Positions 1 through 12,926 of a stretch of 64,000 nucleotides of DNA are shown here, piece after piece. The notes beneath the pieces were generated by a model. The model was given only the letters and a program-made list of their open reading frames with translations, had not been told where the DNA came from and searched no databases. The stretch's first letter is position 1. The number at the start of each line of letters is the position of its first letter. Origin of the DNA: Sacculina carcini (lineage: Eukaryota; Arthropoda; Thecostraca; Sacculinidae); assembly GCA_916048095.2 (NCBI GenBank), contig OU696572.1, positions 142,501 through 206,500 of the forward strand. Reading direction: 5' to 3'. Position numbers and translations under genes: made by a program.

Positions 1-312
1 ATCTATCTATCTGTCTATCTATCTATCTGTCTGTATATCTATTCATCTATCTATCTATCTGTCTATCTATCTGTCTATCTATTCATCTATCTATCTATCT
101 ATCTGTCTCTTCACCTATCTGTCTATCTATCTATCTGTCTATCTGTATGTCTATCTATCTATCTGTCTATTCACATATCTGTATATCTATCTGTCTATCT
201 ATCTGTCCGTATATCTATTCATCTATCTGTCTATCTATTCATCTACCTATCTGTCTGTCTATCTATCTATCTATCTGTCTATCTATTCATCTATCTATCT
301 AGCTATATATCT
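1..312. repeat. ATCT/GTCT microsatellite
   Basis: Imperfect tetranucleotide array of ATCT and GTCT with occasional TTCATCT variants, running to the left edge. It probably lies in a TAF6 intron, because TAF6 exons follow directly. No coding signal is seen. Confidence 0.95.
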
Positions 313-489
313 ACTGTGTTACTTTCCACGCTCCTTTCTCACATGATTTTTAACTTAACTAACTTTATAGTTAACTAAATATATTCAACTCAAATTTCTC
401 GTTGACGCAATTTTATTCATGCTGGTATTGTGCATTAATATATTTGTTTCCAATATTTTGTGTGTGTGTTGGTGTGTGTGTGTGTGCAG

Positions 490-1825
490 GTTTGGTGGAG
501 CTGGGAGCCGAGGTTATCAAGGCGATCGTGTTGCCGCAGTTAAGCGTGATTGGTGAGAAAATGGAGCGAATGGCAAACTTGGCAGCCGTCACTTCTGCAG
601 CCGACAGGAAAACATGCGATCATTTCAAGGAACTCTTCAAGGTACAATTATCATTATCATTCTCGTTATTATTATTATCAGAGTCGATGCACAAGATGGA
701 ATTGAAATATTGTGAACAATGTGAATTATATGACTGTAATTCTCATACACCTTCTTCATCAACAGACAGACAGAAAGGCAATAATGTTTTATTATTATAA
801 TAACATATTGAATATTATAGAGCATTAGAAATCAAAAGCGCACACAGTGTGCGAATGAAATAATGTTGAATTGGCGTAATCAGAAGTGCCCACAATTCAC
901 CGGCGACACACCGACACACACACACACTGCATATCCTTGTGTGTGTGTCGGTGTGTAGCGCAAGGTGGCTGGTACACTGGCGACAGTGCGTGCTGCGCCT
1001 GATATCTTGGACGAGTACAGGCGCAGTTACGGGCACGTGTTGGGGGCCGTCATGTTCGCCGCTGTAGTGAAGGAGCGACAGCAACAAGTGGCGAGCTCGA
1101 CGGTGTCCTCACACGGGGCCGGGGTCGGCGGCGCACAATTGGCCAAGAACAGCTCGCATGTGGTCGCATCAACACGCACAGGTAACTGTGTGTGTTTGTG
1201 TACTTGCAGCCACCGTAATGCCTGCAACCAGACTTGTGAGCGACACTAATGTGTACTATGATGTCGTATATGTGCGGTATTTGTGGTATGGTAGATGAAA
1301 CGTGTTATGTGCATGTATGTGTGTTTTTTTTGTATGTATATGTGTTTTTGTGCATATGTGTGTGTGTTTCTTATGTATGCATGTGTGTGTTTATAGTGTT
1401 GAGTTGTGGTGGTGTGTGTGTGTGTTTATAGTGTTGAGTTGTGGTGGTGTGTGTGTGTGTGTTTATAGTGTTGAGTTGTGGTGGTGTGTGTGTGTGTGTG
1501 TTTATAGTGTTGAGTTGTGGTGGTGTGTGTGTGTGTGTGTGTGTTTATAGTGTTGAGCTGTGGTGGTGTGTGTGTGTGTGTTATAGTGTTGAGTTGTGGT
1601 GGTGTGTGTGTGTGTGTTATAGTGTTGAGTTGTGGTGGTGTGTGTGTGTTTATAGTGTTGAGTTGTGGTGTTGTGTGTGTGTGTGTGTTTATAGTGTTGA
1701 GTTGTGGTGGTGTGTGTGTGTTATAGTGTTGAGTTGTGGTGGTGTGTGTGTGTGTGTGTGTTTGTTTATAGTGTTGAGTTGTGGTGGTGTGTGTGTGTGT
1801 GTGTTTATAGTGTTGAGTTGGGGTG

Positions 1826-1858
<33 letters not shown>

Positions 1859-2676
1859 AGTGTTGAGTTGTGGTGTGTGTGTGTGTTATAGTGTTGAGTT
1901 GTGGTGTGTGTGTGTGTGTGTGTTATAGGGTTGAGTTGTGTTGTGTGTGTGTGTTATAGTGTTGAGTTGTGTTGTGTGTGTGTGTGTGTGTGTGTTATAG
2001 TGTTGAGTTGTGGTGGTGGTGTGTGTGTTTATAGTGTTGAGTTGTGTGTGTGTGTGTGTGTGTTTATAGTGTTGAGTTGTGGTGGTGTGTGTGTGTGTTT
2101 ATAGTGTTGAGTTGTGGTGGTGTGTGTGTGTTATAGTGTTGAGTTGTGTTGTGCATGTGTGTGTGTGTGTGTTATAGTGTTGAGTTGTGGTGGTGTGTGT
2201 GTGTGTTTATAGTGTTGAGTTGTGTGTGTGTGTGTGTGTGTTTATAGTGTTGAGTTGTGGTGGTGTGTGTGTGTGTTTATAGTGTTGAGTTGTGGTGGTG
2301 TGTGTGTGTGTGTTTATAGTGTTGAGTTGTGGTGGTGTGTGTGTGTGTGTGTTTATAGTGTTGAGTTGTGGTGGTGTGTGTGTGTGTGTGTGTGTTTATA
2401 GTGTTGAGCTGTGGTGGTGTGTGTGTGTGTGTTATAGTGTTGAGTTGTGGTGGTGTGTGTGTGTGTGTTATAGTGTTGAGTTGTGGTGGTGTGTGTGTGT
2501 TTATAGTGTTGAGTTGTGGTGTTGTGTGTGTGTGTGTGTTTATAGTGTTGAGTTGTGGTGGTGTGTGTGTGTTATAGTGTTGAGTTGTGGTGGTGTGTGT
2601 GTGTGTGTGTGTTTGTTTATAGTGTTGAGTTGTGGTGGTGTGTGTGTGTGTGTGTTTATAGTGTTGAGTTGGGGTG

Positions 2677-2709
<33 letters not shown>

Positions 2710-5192
2710 AGTGTTGAGTTGTGGTGTGTGTGTGTGTTATAGTGTTGAGTTGTGGTGTGTGTGTGTGTGTGTGTTATAGGGTTGAGTTGTGTTGTGTGTG
2801 TGTGTTATAGTGTTGAGTTGTGTTGTGTGTGTGTGTGTGTGTGTGTTATAGTGTTGAGTTGTGGTGGTGGTGTGTGTGTTTATAGTGTTGAGTTGTGGTG
2901 GTGTGTGTTATAGTGTTGAGTTGTGGTGTGTGTGTGTGTTTATAGTGTTGAGTTGTGGTGATGTGTGTGTGTGTTTGTGTTTATATTGTTGAGTTGTGGT
3001 GCTGTGTGTGTGTGTTATAGTGTTGAGTTGTGGTGGTGTGTGTGTTTATAGTGTTGAGTTGTGGTGTGTGTGTGTGTGTTATAGTGTTGAGTTGTGGTGA
3101 TGTGTGTGTGTGTTTGTGTTTATATTGTTGAGTTGTGGTGGTGTGTGTGTGTGTGTTATAGTGTTGAGTTGTGGTGGTGTGTGTGTGTGTTATAGTGTTG
3201 AGTTGTGGTGTGTGTGTGTGTGTGTGTTATAGTGTTGAGTTGTGGTGTGTGTGTGTGTGTGTTATAGTGTTGAGTTGTGGTGATGTGTGTGTGTTTGTGT
3301 TTATATTGTTGAGTTGTGGTGGTGTGTGTGTGTGTGTTATAGTGTTGAGTTGTGGTGGTGTGTGTGTGTGTTATAGTGTTGAGTTGTGGTGTGTGTGTGT
3401 GTGTGTGTGTTTATAGTGTTGAGTTGTGGTGATGTGTGTGTGTTTATATTGTTGAGTTGTGGTGTTGTGTGTGTGTGTGTTATAGTGTTGAGTTGTGGTG
3501 GTGTGTGTGTGTTTATATTGTTGAGTTGTGGTGGTGTGTGTGTTTATAGTGTTGAGTTGTGGTGGTGTGTGTGTGTGTGTTTATAGTGTTGAGTTGTGGT
3601 GTGTGTGTGTGTGTTATAGTGTTGAGTTGTGGTGGTGTGTGTGTGTTTGTGTTTATATTGTTGAGTTGTGGTGGTGTGTGTGTTCATAGTGTTAAGTTGT
3701 GGTGGTGTGTATGAGTTTATATTGTTGAGTTGTGGTGATGTGTGTGTGTGAGTTTATAGTGTTGAGTTGTGGTGTGTGTGTGTGTGTGTGTTTATAGTGT
3801 TGAGTTGTGGTGTGTGTGTGTGTTATAGTGTTGAGTTGTGGTGGTGTGTGTGTGTTATAGTGTTGAGTTGTGGTGGTGTGTGTGTGTGTGTTATAGTGTT
3901 GAGTTGTGTGTGTGTGTGTGTGTTATAGTGTTGAGTTGTGGTGTGTGTGTGTGTGTGTTATAGTGTTGAGTTGTGGTGGTGGTGTGTGTGTGTGTTTATA
4001 GTGTTGAGTTGTGGTGGTGGTGATGTGTGTGTTATAGTGTTGAGTTGTGGTGATGTGTGTGTGTGTTTATAGTGTTGAGTTGTGGTGGTGTGTGTGAGTT
4101 TATAGTGTTGAGTTGAGGTGTGTGTGTGTGTTTATAGTGTTGAGTTGTGGTGGTGTGTGTGTGTGTTTGTGTTTATATTGTTGAGTTGTGGTGGTGTGTG
4201 TGTGTTTGTATTTATATTGTTGAGTTGTGGTGGTGTGTGTGTGTGTTATATTATTGAGTTGTGGTGGTGTGTGTGTGTTTGTGTTTATATTGTTGAGTTG
4301 TGTTGTGTGTGTGTGTGTGTGTGTGTGTGTTATAGTGTTGAGTTGTGGTGGTGTGTGTGTGTGAGTTTATAGTGTTGAGTTGTGGTGGTGTGTGTGTGTG
4401 TGTGTTTATATTGTTGAGTTGTGGTGATGTGTGTGTTTATAGTGTTGAGTTGTGGTGTGTGTGTGTTATAGTGTTGAGTTGTGGTGGTGTGTGTGTTTAT
4501 AGTGTTGAGTTGTGGTGGTGTGTGTGTGTGTGTGTGTGTTATAGTGTTGAGTTGTGGTGGTGTGTGTGTTTATAGTGTTGAGTTGTGGTGGTGGTGTGTG
4601 TGTGTGTTTATAGTGTTGAGTTGTGGTGGTGGTGATGTGTGTGTTATAGTGTTGAGTTGTGGTGATGTGTGTGTGTGTTTATAGTGTTGAGTTGTGGTGG
4701 TGTGTGTGAGTTTATAGTGTTGAGTTGAGGTGTGTGTGTGTGTGTTTATATTGTTGAGTTGTGGTGGTGTGTGTGTGTTTGTGTTTATATTGTTGAGTTG
4801 TGGTGGTGTGTGTGTGTTTGTATTTATATTGTTGAGTTGTGGTGGTGTGTGTGTGTGTGTTATATTATTGAGTTGTGGTGGTGTGTGTGTGTTTGTGTTT
4901 ATATTGTTGAGTTGTGTTGTGTGTGTGTGTGTGTGTGTGTTATAGTGTTGAGTTGTGGTGGTGTGTGTGTGTGTGTGTGTTATAGTGTTGAGTTGTGGTG
5001 TGTGTGTGTGTGTGTTATAGTGTTGAGTTGTGGTGTGTGTGTTTATAGTGTTGAGTTGTGGTGGTGTGTGTGTGTTATAGTGTTGAGTTGTGGTGTGTGT
5101 GTGTGTGTGTGTTTATAGTGTTGAGTTGTGGTGGTGTGTGTGTTATAGTGTTGAGTTGTGGTGGTGTGTGTGTGTTATAGTGTTGAGCTGTG

Positions 5193-5223
<31 letters not shown>

Positions 5224-6235
5224 AGTGTTGAGTTGTGGTGGTGTGTGTGTGTGTTATAGTGTTGAGTTGTGGTGGTGTGTGTGTGTTATAGTGTTGAGTT
5301 GTGGTGGTGTGTGTGTTTATAGTGTTGAGTTGTGGTGGTGTGTGTTATAGTGTTGAGTTGTGGTGTGTGTGTGTGTTATAGTGTTGAGTTGTGGTGTTTG
5401 TGTGTGTGTTTATAGTGTTGAGTTGTGGTGTGTGTGTGTGTTAGTTTATAGTGTTGAGTTGTGGTGGTGTGTGTGTGTTTATAGTGTTGAGTTGTGTTGT
5501 GTGTGTGTGTGTGTGTTATAGTGTTGAGTTGTGGTGGTGTGTGTGTGTGTGTGTTATAGTGTTGAGTTGTGGTGTGTGTGTGTGTGTTATAGTGTTGAGT
5601 TGTGGTGTGTGTGTGTGTTATAGTGTTGAGTTGTGGTGTTTGTGTGTGTGTTTATAGTGTTGAGTTGTGGTGTGTGTGTGTGTTAGTTTATAGTGTTGAG
5701 TTGTGGTGGTGTGTTTGTGTTTATAGTGTTGAGTTGTGGTGGTGTGTGTGTGTGTTATAGTGTTGAGTTGTGGTGATGTGTGTGTGTGTGTGTGTTTATA
5801 GTGTTGAGTGGTGGTGGTCGGACAATTTTGGTGAGTTCCGGCTCATCTGCAGCGGCGTGCAGCTCCAGTGTGGTGGCCGGCAAGTGTGGCACAGTGGTAG
5901 CACCAGGGACAGGGGTGGCTGGTGGGGGAGGCAAGTTTGTACTGGTCACTGCGTCGAGTCCAGCTGCCTCTTCACCAGTCACTAACAACTCGGCCGCACT
6001 GCAGGTACAACCACTCACTAGTTATTGCCAGCTGTTGTGATTCATACAGAAATCTATCATGAACGGTCGTAATTATAATGCACGTATTGTTATGATCAGG
6101 CCACAGCAAGCAGATCCATTGCCTACTAGAACATTCTGTGTTTGTTTGTGTGTGTGTTTGTTTGTGTGGCAGACATCTTCGATGGTTGTTGTGTCAGACG
6201 CGACTGCAACCAACAAACGAACTGATAAACAATAA
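490..6235 (+). CDS. TAF6: TAF6, 3' part (TFIID/SAGA subunit, four last exons)
   Basis: TAF6 is a histone-fold and HEAT-domain subunit of the general transcription factor TFIID, and acts in the nucleus. Exons by frame and GT-AG sites: 490-641, 959-1181, 5802-6004 and 6173-6235 (stop TAA at 6233). Phases are 1 on entry, then 0, 1, 0, and all agree. Exon 1 encodes LVELGAEVIKAIVLPQL and exon 2 RAAPDILDEYRRSYG; these match the last HEAT repeats of animal TAF6 (human, from memory: LAELGHDVIKTLILPRL and RPPPDNQDAYRAEFG). Exon 3 is Ser/Ala/Val/Gly-rich with KFVLVTASS, like the low-complexity human tail (KFIVMSSSS). The last exon adds about 20 residues. The histone fold and most of the HEAT domain lie left of the window. 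The intron before exon 3 is almost entirely a minisatellite built from that exon's own acceptor. The family call is firm; the last exon is less certain. Confidence 0.88.
1387..5815 (+). repeat. TAF6-intron minisatellite made of a 3' splice site
   Basis: Roughly 130 copies of a unit of about 30-36 bp. Each consists of a variable (GT)n run, then T(T)TATAG, then TGTTGAGTTGTGGTG. The last copy, at about 5780-5815, is the real polypyrimidine/acceptor and first bases of TAF6 exon 5802-6004 (TTTATAG, then TGTTGAGTGGTGG). Every copy therefore carries a decoy acceptor plus the exon start. A block of about 0.6 kb from about 1440 is repeated at about 2291 (offset 851), a second-order duplication. Long Val/Cys 'ORFs' here are artefacts. 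Confidence 0.95.
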
Positions 6236-6602
6236 TTGTGTGTGTGTGTGTATCGATCATCACACAGAGCAGTAGTAAAAGTGATGGGAGTTATTGTAGC
6301 AGACACAATGAAGCAGTAAGTTATTAGTGATGCTCACATTGTATTATCAATAAGCTAGGTCAATTTTCACTTCTCATTTAACTGTATTATTATTCACGTT
6401 TGATTTCATTTTCCTTCGCATTCAATTCTTATTTGAAGTCGACAATAACTATTTTCATAATCAATATTTCTACATTGAGGTAGTCGGTATTTTTCAAGCG
6501 TAGTAAAAATTGATTGGTTTCTCCAGCCGAATAGGTTTCCGGCAATCAAATACTGGATTTTTTTACCCAAATTAAGTTGTCATCTGAGCTCGCATGATGT
6601 GT

Positions 6603-6642
<40 letters not shown>

Positions 6643-8800
6643 GAGCTTTGAGGAAGCAATTTCGATTCAACTGCATGAACATGTCATTGTTGTACTGAAA
6701 TATATAATATTATGTACTGATACTGTTGGATCGATTTGTGTTCATCTTCTTATCGACTAATTCTACTAATATCTCAATGAGTTCAATATTTGCAGGTGAC
6801 AAATTGTGTATTTGTCCAATGGTGTTATTTTGTAAGCGCGTGTGTGTCTTGTTCACGCATCATTTGGCCCTAATGCTGCTACATATTTCCCCGTAGACAG
6901 GAGGTAAAATACGGCAGGTTGTGAGTGTCCGTGTTGACTTGTGGTGTTGTGCATCGTTCTCGTGTTGTTGTTCACTAAAAACGCGAGAATTTTGCTCCAT
7001 AGATGAGAGATATGAACGACAAGTTAAATCGCTTATCGACCACGCTAGGCAGGCTCGTTAAAATCCAACACGCATTCTCGTCTGCTAAATGAGCTTTCAG
7101 TGCATGCATCAGAATATTGGCGGCTGATTTGGTAAACAAACCGGGTGACCTTTTTGCCTCATCGGAATTCACTCAGTGTTTGTGTCATTGCTGCCATTTT
7201 GTCCGACAATATCACCCATTATTGAGGCGGTGCAGGTAAGTTTGTTTTTTCAATTCAACCAGTCCGAGTACACCGGTGTTGCTTAATGTGTTTAACTTAT
7301 AAGCGTGTTGTTTGAAAAAAATTGTCAGAATTTGATGAGAGGAAAATTATATGTTAAATTTATAAGCAACGGAGTTTTTTGTCATTTATTTTTTTTATAA
7401 TATACGCTTATTTATAGTTACGTATTAAGTCCTATGTTTCATAGAGAAAACACTTGATAATTGTGAAGACGAGGCAATGAATATTATTGAAATTTTCTTT
7501 TTTTCATTCTGATTTCCTCTTGATAAAAGTTGCGAGAATGTTTTGTACTGAAATGTTTTGTACTGGAATATAATTTCTACTATATATCGCCTGAAATACA
7601 CAATTTACTAATATTTTTCGTTATTTTTAATTAAGCCATATTTTGTTTCATTAAAGCTCAACCCTGAATATCTGATCTTGAAAATTGAATGTATTACCAT
7701 TATCATCATGTATATGTAGATTCATACAAGTTTGTTTCTCATAGTATCCTGTTTGTTTCTCATAGTATCCTGTTTGTTTCTCATAGTTTCCTCTTTGCTT
7801 CTCATAGTATCCTGTTTGTTTCTCATAGTTCCCTGTTTGTTTCTCATAGTTTGCTGTTTGTTTTCATCTGTCTCTTGTTGTTTTCTTCACTTTCGCTCGT
7901 TTGTGTGTTAGTATTTATAAACTTATAATATACGTTAACATTTGATAATTTATAATTAACATTGTTTTGACATTTTTATATAACATTTGTGCGCCATAGT
8001 AAATACACGTTAACAATTTAATACAAATATTCCATAAACAGTTATTTTCAATAAACAATTGCTATAACAAGTAAAATATGCAGTTTACGTTATGCATTTC
8101 TTCAGTTCAGGGAACAAAACAGAGTTGACTGAACCCAAATTATATATCAAGGTTGAACAAGGCAAGGTCATATTTCTATATATATGTGTGTGTGTGTGTG
8201 TGTGGGCGAGTTGTTTTAGATACTATCTGTATGTATGTATCACACACACACACAGGTTCTCTTCCTACGCTCTTGTCGATTTTTCTCGCTTGATTCATCA
8301 CACCACATCTCTTCTTACTGGTAGGACGACTCACACACACAAACACACACACACACACACACACACATACACAGGGGTTCATTGAAGCCCTGTAACGTAG
8401 ACGCGGCCAGTCTTGTGTGTGGAGACTGCAATACTACACACGCCGCTAACACGCGCTTCTTAAACGTGAGGAACTGACTCATTTTCCCTAATATATCTCT
8501 TATTAGTTTTATTGATGTATTTATTTGTAATTATGTCGTACTATGAAATGTTTTCGGTAATTATTTTCACAATTAGTACTATTTATAATTCTATAGTGTA
8601 AATAATTGCATCTAATTCGGTATTTGTATTTGTTAAATATATATAATTAATAATAACATATGTGTTCTTATGTCTGTATTGCAACACATCTTCGCTTTAC
8701 TGACATATCATATTTTCCTTTTTAATTAATACTAAATATTGTTTTAAATTATTCATATTATGACTTACATGTTAACATGACTGTTTCTCTTATGCTGAGA

Positions 8801-8884
<84 letters not shown>

Positions 8885-9473
8885 GTGGGTGTTGTTATTG
8901 ATGAGTGTTGGTTGTTCATTATGTGACAAATTGCATTCCAGTCATCATCATCATGATCTCACACATTCTCACCAGTTGCAACATGGGTGCGTTTCAACTT
9001 TCTCTCAACAGCGATCAATTACCATGTCACAATTAATACGGTGATATTTTAACAAGTTCATCACTCTAATATGTGCCAATATTGAACCAATTGTTTTTGC
9101 GTCCCATATGATGATTTTCAGAAGCGCAATCAATGATATTCTCAATTCATATGATTATAGTCATATTCAGCTTTTTTATTTCATTCCAAACAAGTTTTAA
9201 CGCGTGGTTTAATTTTTATTTTTGTGTATGTCAGTATAATTGGATTTCACAAATAATGCACAAACAAACATAATTTTATGTTTGCAAAAAAGTGAAATGT
9301 ATGAAAATTTGTTAGATTTCTAATAAGTAAATTCAAGCACAAATGCAAATTTTTTAGCTTTATTTTTACAAAAGTACTTCAATTATTGCTATACTACAGT
9401 ATGTGTGTTTTTGTGTGTTCTGTCTTGCGTGGAATAATTTGTGATCAAACTCAATATATTTGCCTGATGACAG
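6236..9473. other. Intergenic region and/or 5' part of the Pro-rich gene; nothing firm
   Basis: AT-rich, with (GT)n at 6607-6640, 8184-8202 and a long pure run at 8803-8880, and a (CA)n run at 8334-8372. A roughly 26-bp imperfect repeat (TTTGTTTCTCATAGTATCC) occupies about 7728-7860. A strong donor, GCAG/GTAAGT, sits at 7235/7236 and could end a 5' exon of the downstream gene, but no coding start can be tied to it. Confidence 0.5.
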
Positions 9474-12400
9474 CTCCAGAGCGAGGGAAAATACAGACAC
9501 GAGCGGAAACTCGGTGTTAAATCATCAATTCGGACACGCTCCGCTCACATTCAGCACATACACGTTCTCAGAACTGCCAAGCGCACAGTACCAGCCTCAG
9601 CATATACAACCACATTCGCCAGCTCTGCCTCAAAGAGCCGCACAAACGTCTATTGGATATTTTCAGCCATTCCCGGAGGATCCCATCAACATTGATCATG
9701 GAAATTTTGGTTTGAAAATCGGTGCTTCAGCGCAGCCCGCAAAAGACACGAATATTCCTTCTATCAGGGATGATTTCGCAACTTCCCATCACGATTCTCA
9801 TCTACCAAATGAATATAATTTACCTTCGACATCAGAATTTCAGGATAAATATCTACCACCAACCACAAGCGAACCTCCGGCTTACACCATTGCACCATCC
9901 AGCAATAAGCGTCCTCCACCTTCTAACCAGCCTCCAAATGCTTACATTCCTCCTTCAACCGAACCACCAACAAACTACCACTCTTCTCGCAAAACAAAAT
10001 TAATCAAGGAATATATTCCGCCAAGTCCTGAATCTTCACACGTACATGCCACTCCTTCAAGAAAACCGCTCATTAGATACGTGCCACCCTCTCCAACACA
10101 ACCAACAAAACATCATCGTGTGTCTTCCACTGAATCACCGCTGGTTTATAATCCACCGTCGATCCAGTCTCATCAATTGTATGTGCCGCCGTCCACAAAT
10201 CCACCAATCAATTACATACCGCCGTCTTCAGAACTACCACATATATACATTGTTCCCACTGAAAGATACCAAGATGAATATATACCACCTTCCGCAGGCA
10301 AGCAGGTTCACCATGAAACCTCGTTTGCTGAGGCACCAAGTCATTACATAGCTCCTTCTTATCAGCTACCAAACTCCTACATTCCTCCCACTAATCCTCC
10401 AAATTCCTACATTCCCCCTACTAATCCTCCAAATGTCTATATTATCCCCACTAATCCTCCGAAGACCTACAATCGCCCCACTAATCCTCCAAGTTCCTAC
10501 GTTCCTCCTTCTGATGCTCCAAAGGCTTACCATCCTCCGACTAGTCCTCCAAAGGTCTACATTCCTCCTACTCATCCTCCAAAGGTTCATCATCCTCCCA
10601 CTAGTCCTCCAAAAGCTTACATTCCTCCTACTGATCCTCCAAAGGTTCACCATCCTCCGACTAGTCCTCCAAAGGTCTACATTCCTCCTATTAATCCTCC
10701 AAAGGTTCACCATCCTCCCACTAGTCCTCCAAAAGCTTACATTCCTCCTACTGATCCTCTAAACACCTACAATCCTCCCAACAATCCATCTACTGATTAC
10801 ATTCCACCAGAACACTCACAAGAATACATCTCACCTCCGAGAGACGGTGTGTCCAGAAACTTGGGTGTTTTATCTCATGATTTTGCAGGATATCCTGTTA
10901 ATTTATACGACGTAACAGGAACTGAATACCAAATTCCCGACTCACATAAAATTAACCAGGTTTCTAACAGCTATCTTGCTCCTTTCGATGAAGAAGTGCC
11001 AGAATCACAAGAGAAGCATTATTCTGCTCCGATCGACAGCAGCCACCTCTCGTTTGATCAACAACGAAGTCACAATGATATCAAGCCATCGAGCAATTAT
11101 CTAGCGCCACTGGAACACGAGTTGTCTCTTCCAAGCGCGCAGTACGATGCTGCTCCGCTCGTTGTACCTCAGCAAAAAAACACTGGAGGCCACACGCACT
11201 CACCAAATCATCAGCCAGGTCATGAAGCGACCGTGTCTTCGTATCAACATTCTAGCAACCACAAGTCCGCTTCAACCGTATACAAAGGTTAGTTTCAGTA
11301 ACCTCTGTGAAGTGCCATGTCTTTACACAATACCAGCGCACTGTACATGGCAGCTCTCTTAAACTCATTATCGTGCGTTTATTAGGAGACACACAATGAC
11401 GAAACCATGAGCTCAGTGGATGAATTATCAATTAGACGTTCATGCCTGCTTGGCAGTGGCGGCGCTTAAGCCCCCCAAAATGATAATCATGGACATTGAA
11501 ATTTCTTACCACTGTAAATTAACTCCTGTAATTATGGTTCAAATTCGAGGACCGAATCAGTGTGCCCAGTCCCTTATTATAATACCATGTAGTCGGCGTT
11601 CGAGTGTAGCTCTTCATGCTTCGCCAAGCCCCCTCAATTTTTTCTTTAGCCCCCCTCAGCCCATGGCGTACTAGTTGAGTAATTAATGCGGTCCATTGGT
11701 AAATGATATAGTGAGTAATGATATTGATATGATTATAAATGAATTTGATACTGTAGTTGTGAATGCACTGACTAGAAAGTGGATGGGTTTATCAATTATT
11801 ATAATATCTGTGTCTCCACTACACACTGGGTTTTATGTCATCTTTGACACAGACCCACCTCATTCTGACCCGTGTGTCCACCACTACTGCGGCATGAAGC
11901 AGCGATGCCAACTCACCAGCACTCGCTGCAACTATTGGCAGCCCTGTGCTCAGTCGACAGTCAACAGGCTCTTTCCTGTCTGCGTGCCGGGTGTGTGTCA
12001 ACTGCGCCAAATTAAATCACATGTTGAAACGATAACTTGTAAATTGTTACTGACCAACTAGCTAAATTTTAATTTATACTAATAAAATGTATAATCCTAA
12101 TTTATACTAGTAAAGTTATGTATCTTAATTTATTCTAGTAAAATTTATCTATCGTAATTTATACTAGTAAAATTATGTATCTTAATTTATACTAGTAAAG
12201 TTATGTATCTTAATTTATTCTAGTAAAATTTATCTATCGTAATTTATACTAGTAAAATTATGTATCTTAATTTATACTAGTAAAGTTATGTATCTTAATT
12301 TATTCTAGTAAAATTTATCTATCGTAATTTATACTAGTAAAATTATGTATCTTAATTTATACTAGTAAAGTTATGTATCTTAATTTATACTAGTAAAATT

Positions 12401-12926
12401 ATTCATCTTAATTTATACTAGTACAGTTTCTGATCTTAACTTATACTAGTAAAATTATGTATGTTAATTTATACTAGTAAAATTATTCATCTTAATTTAT
12501 ACTAGTAAAATTATTGATTTGTGAATTTTTGCACTGTAATATGTTAAAGCTAATGTGCCTGTATTTGTAGTTATTTATACTTACAGATGCGTGTTGACAT
12601 GAACTGTTGTGTTAGTCAAAACTCATCTCCTACTCGTGCCGTACTGTTTTTGACAGTTGTACCGGAGAATGTAATGCTAGAGCATGTACAACACATAGTG
12701 TATGTGTGTGTGTGTGTGTGTAGTGACTCACCCTGTGTGCCCCAGTTGTGCCCGAGGGGAAATATGTGTGATGGAGACTGCTTGTGATGGCGGTTATTCT
12801 GCGGTGGCGTCCTGTCCCGCCGCCATGCGGTGTCGCGCGCTCGCACATTTCCTGAACTCTAACAAACCGCTCTCTCAACACTCTCATTCTCTCTCCTCGC
12901 ACCTGGTCGTGGGACTGGCACGATAG
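9474..12926 (+). CDS. Pro/Tyr/His-repeat protein with cysteine-rich C-terminus (3' exons)
   Basis: Not a family I recognise. Three exons join in phase: about 9474-11287 (after GACAG), 11853-11990 and 12724-12926 (stop TAG at 12924). The first encodes some 600 residues dominated by spaced YIPP motifs. They become a regular tandem at about 10370-10790, with PPTNPP, PPTSPPKVYIPPT and PPKVHHPPTSPP alternating Tyr and His versions. Exons 2 and 3 each carry a Cys pattern of C-x2/4-C-x5-C-x5-C followed by further Cys (DPCVHHYCGMKQRC and HPVCPSCARGEIC), so they look like two copies of one small disulfide module. Such proteins are usually extracellular (matrix, cuticle or adhesive); that is inference. 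No ATG or signal peptide is visible, so 5' exons are missing from this call. The two donors and the phase-1 joins agree throughout. Confidence 0.7.
10370..10790 (+). repeat. In-frame coding repeat, 'YIPPTxPPK' units
   Basis: DNA-level tandem of about 30 bp (ATTCCTCCTACTAATCCTCC and variants), organised in places as 60-bp pairs in which one half encodes VYIPPT and the other VHHPPT. It remains open in frame, which suggests selection on the protein rather than a neutral satellite. Confidence 0.85.
11288..11852 (+). other. Intron 1 of the Pro-rich gene
   Basis: Contains a possible short transposon remnant at about 11454-11665, bounded by CAGTGGCGGCGCTTAAGCC and CCCCCCTCAGCCCATGGCG. A similar start, CAGTGGCGCTGTTAGGAGG, occurs at about 15150. 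Ends are not proven. Confidence 0.35.
12065..12525. repeat. 28-bp AT-rich minisatellite
   Basis: About 16 copies of a unit near 28 bp (AATTTATACTAGTAAAATTA and variants TATTC, GTTATG, ATTCATC), with a three-unit higher-order period at 12100-12400. Lies in intron 2 of the Pro-rich gene. Confidence 0.92.

Noticed and set aside
1302-5657. Long Val/Cys open frames (VCVCVFIVLSCGG...)
   Set aside because: Translations of the GT-rich array; the same peptide appears in several frames and has no start or splice context.
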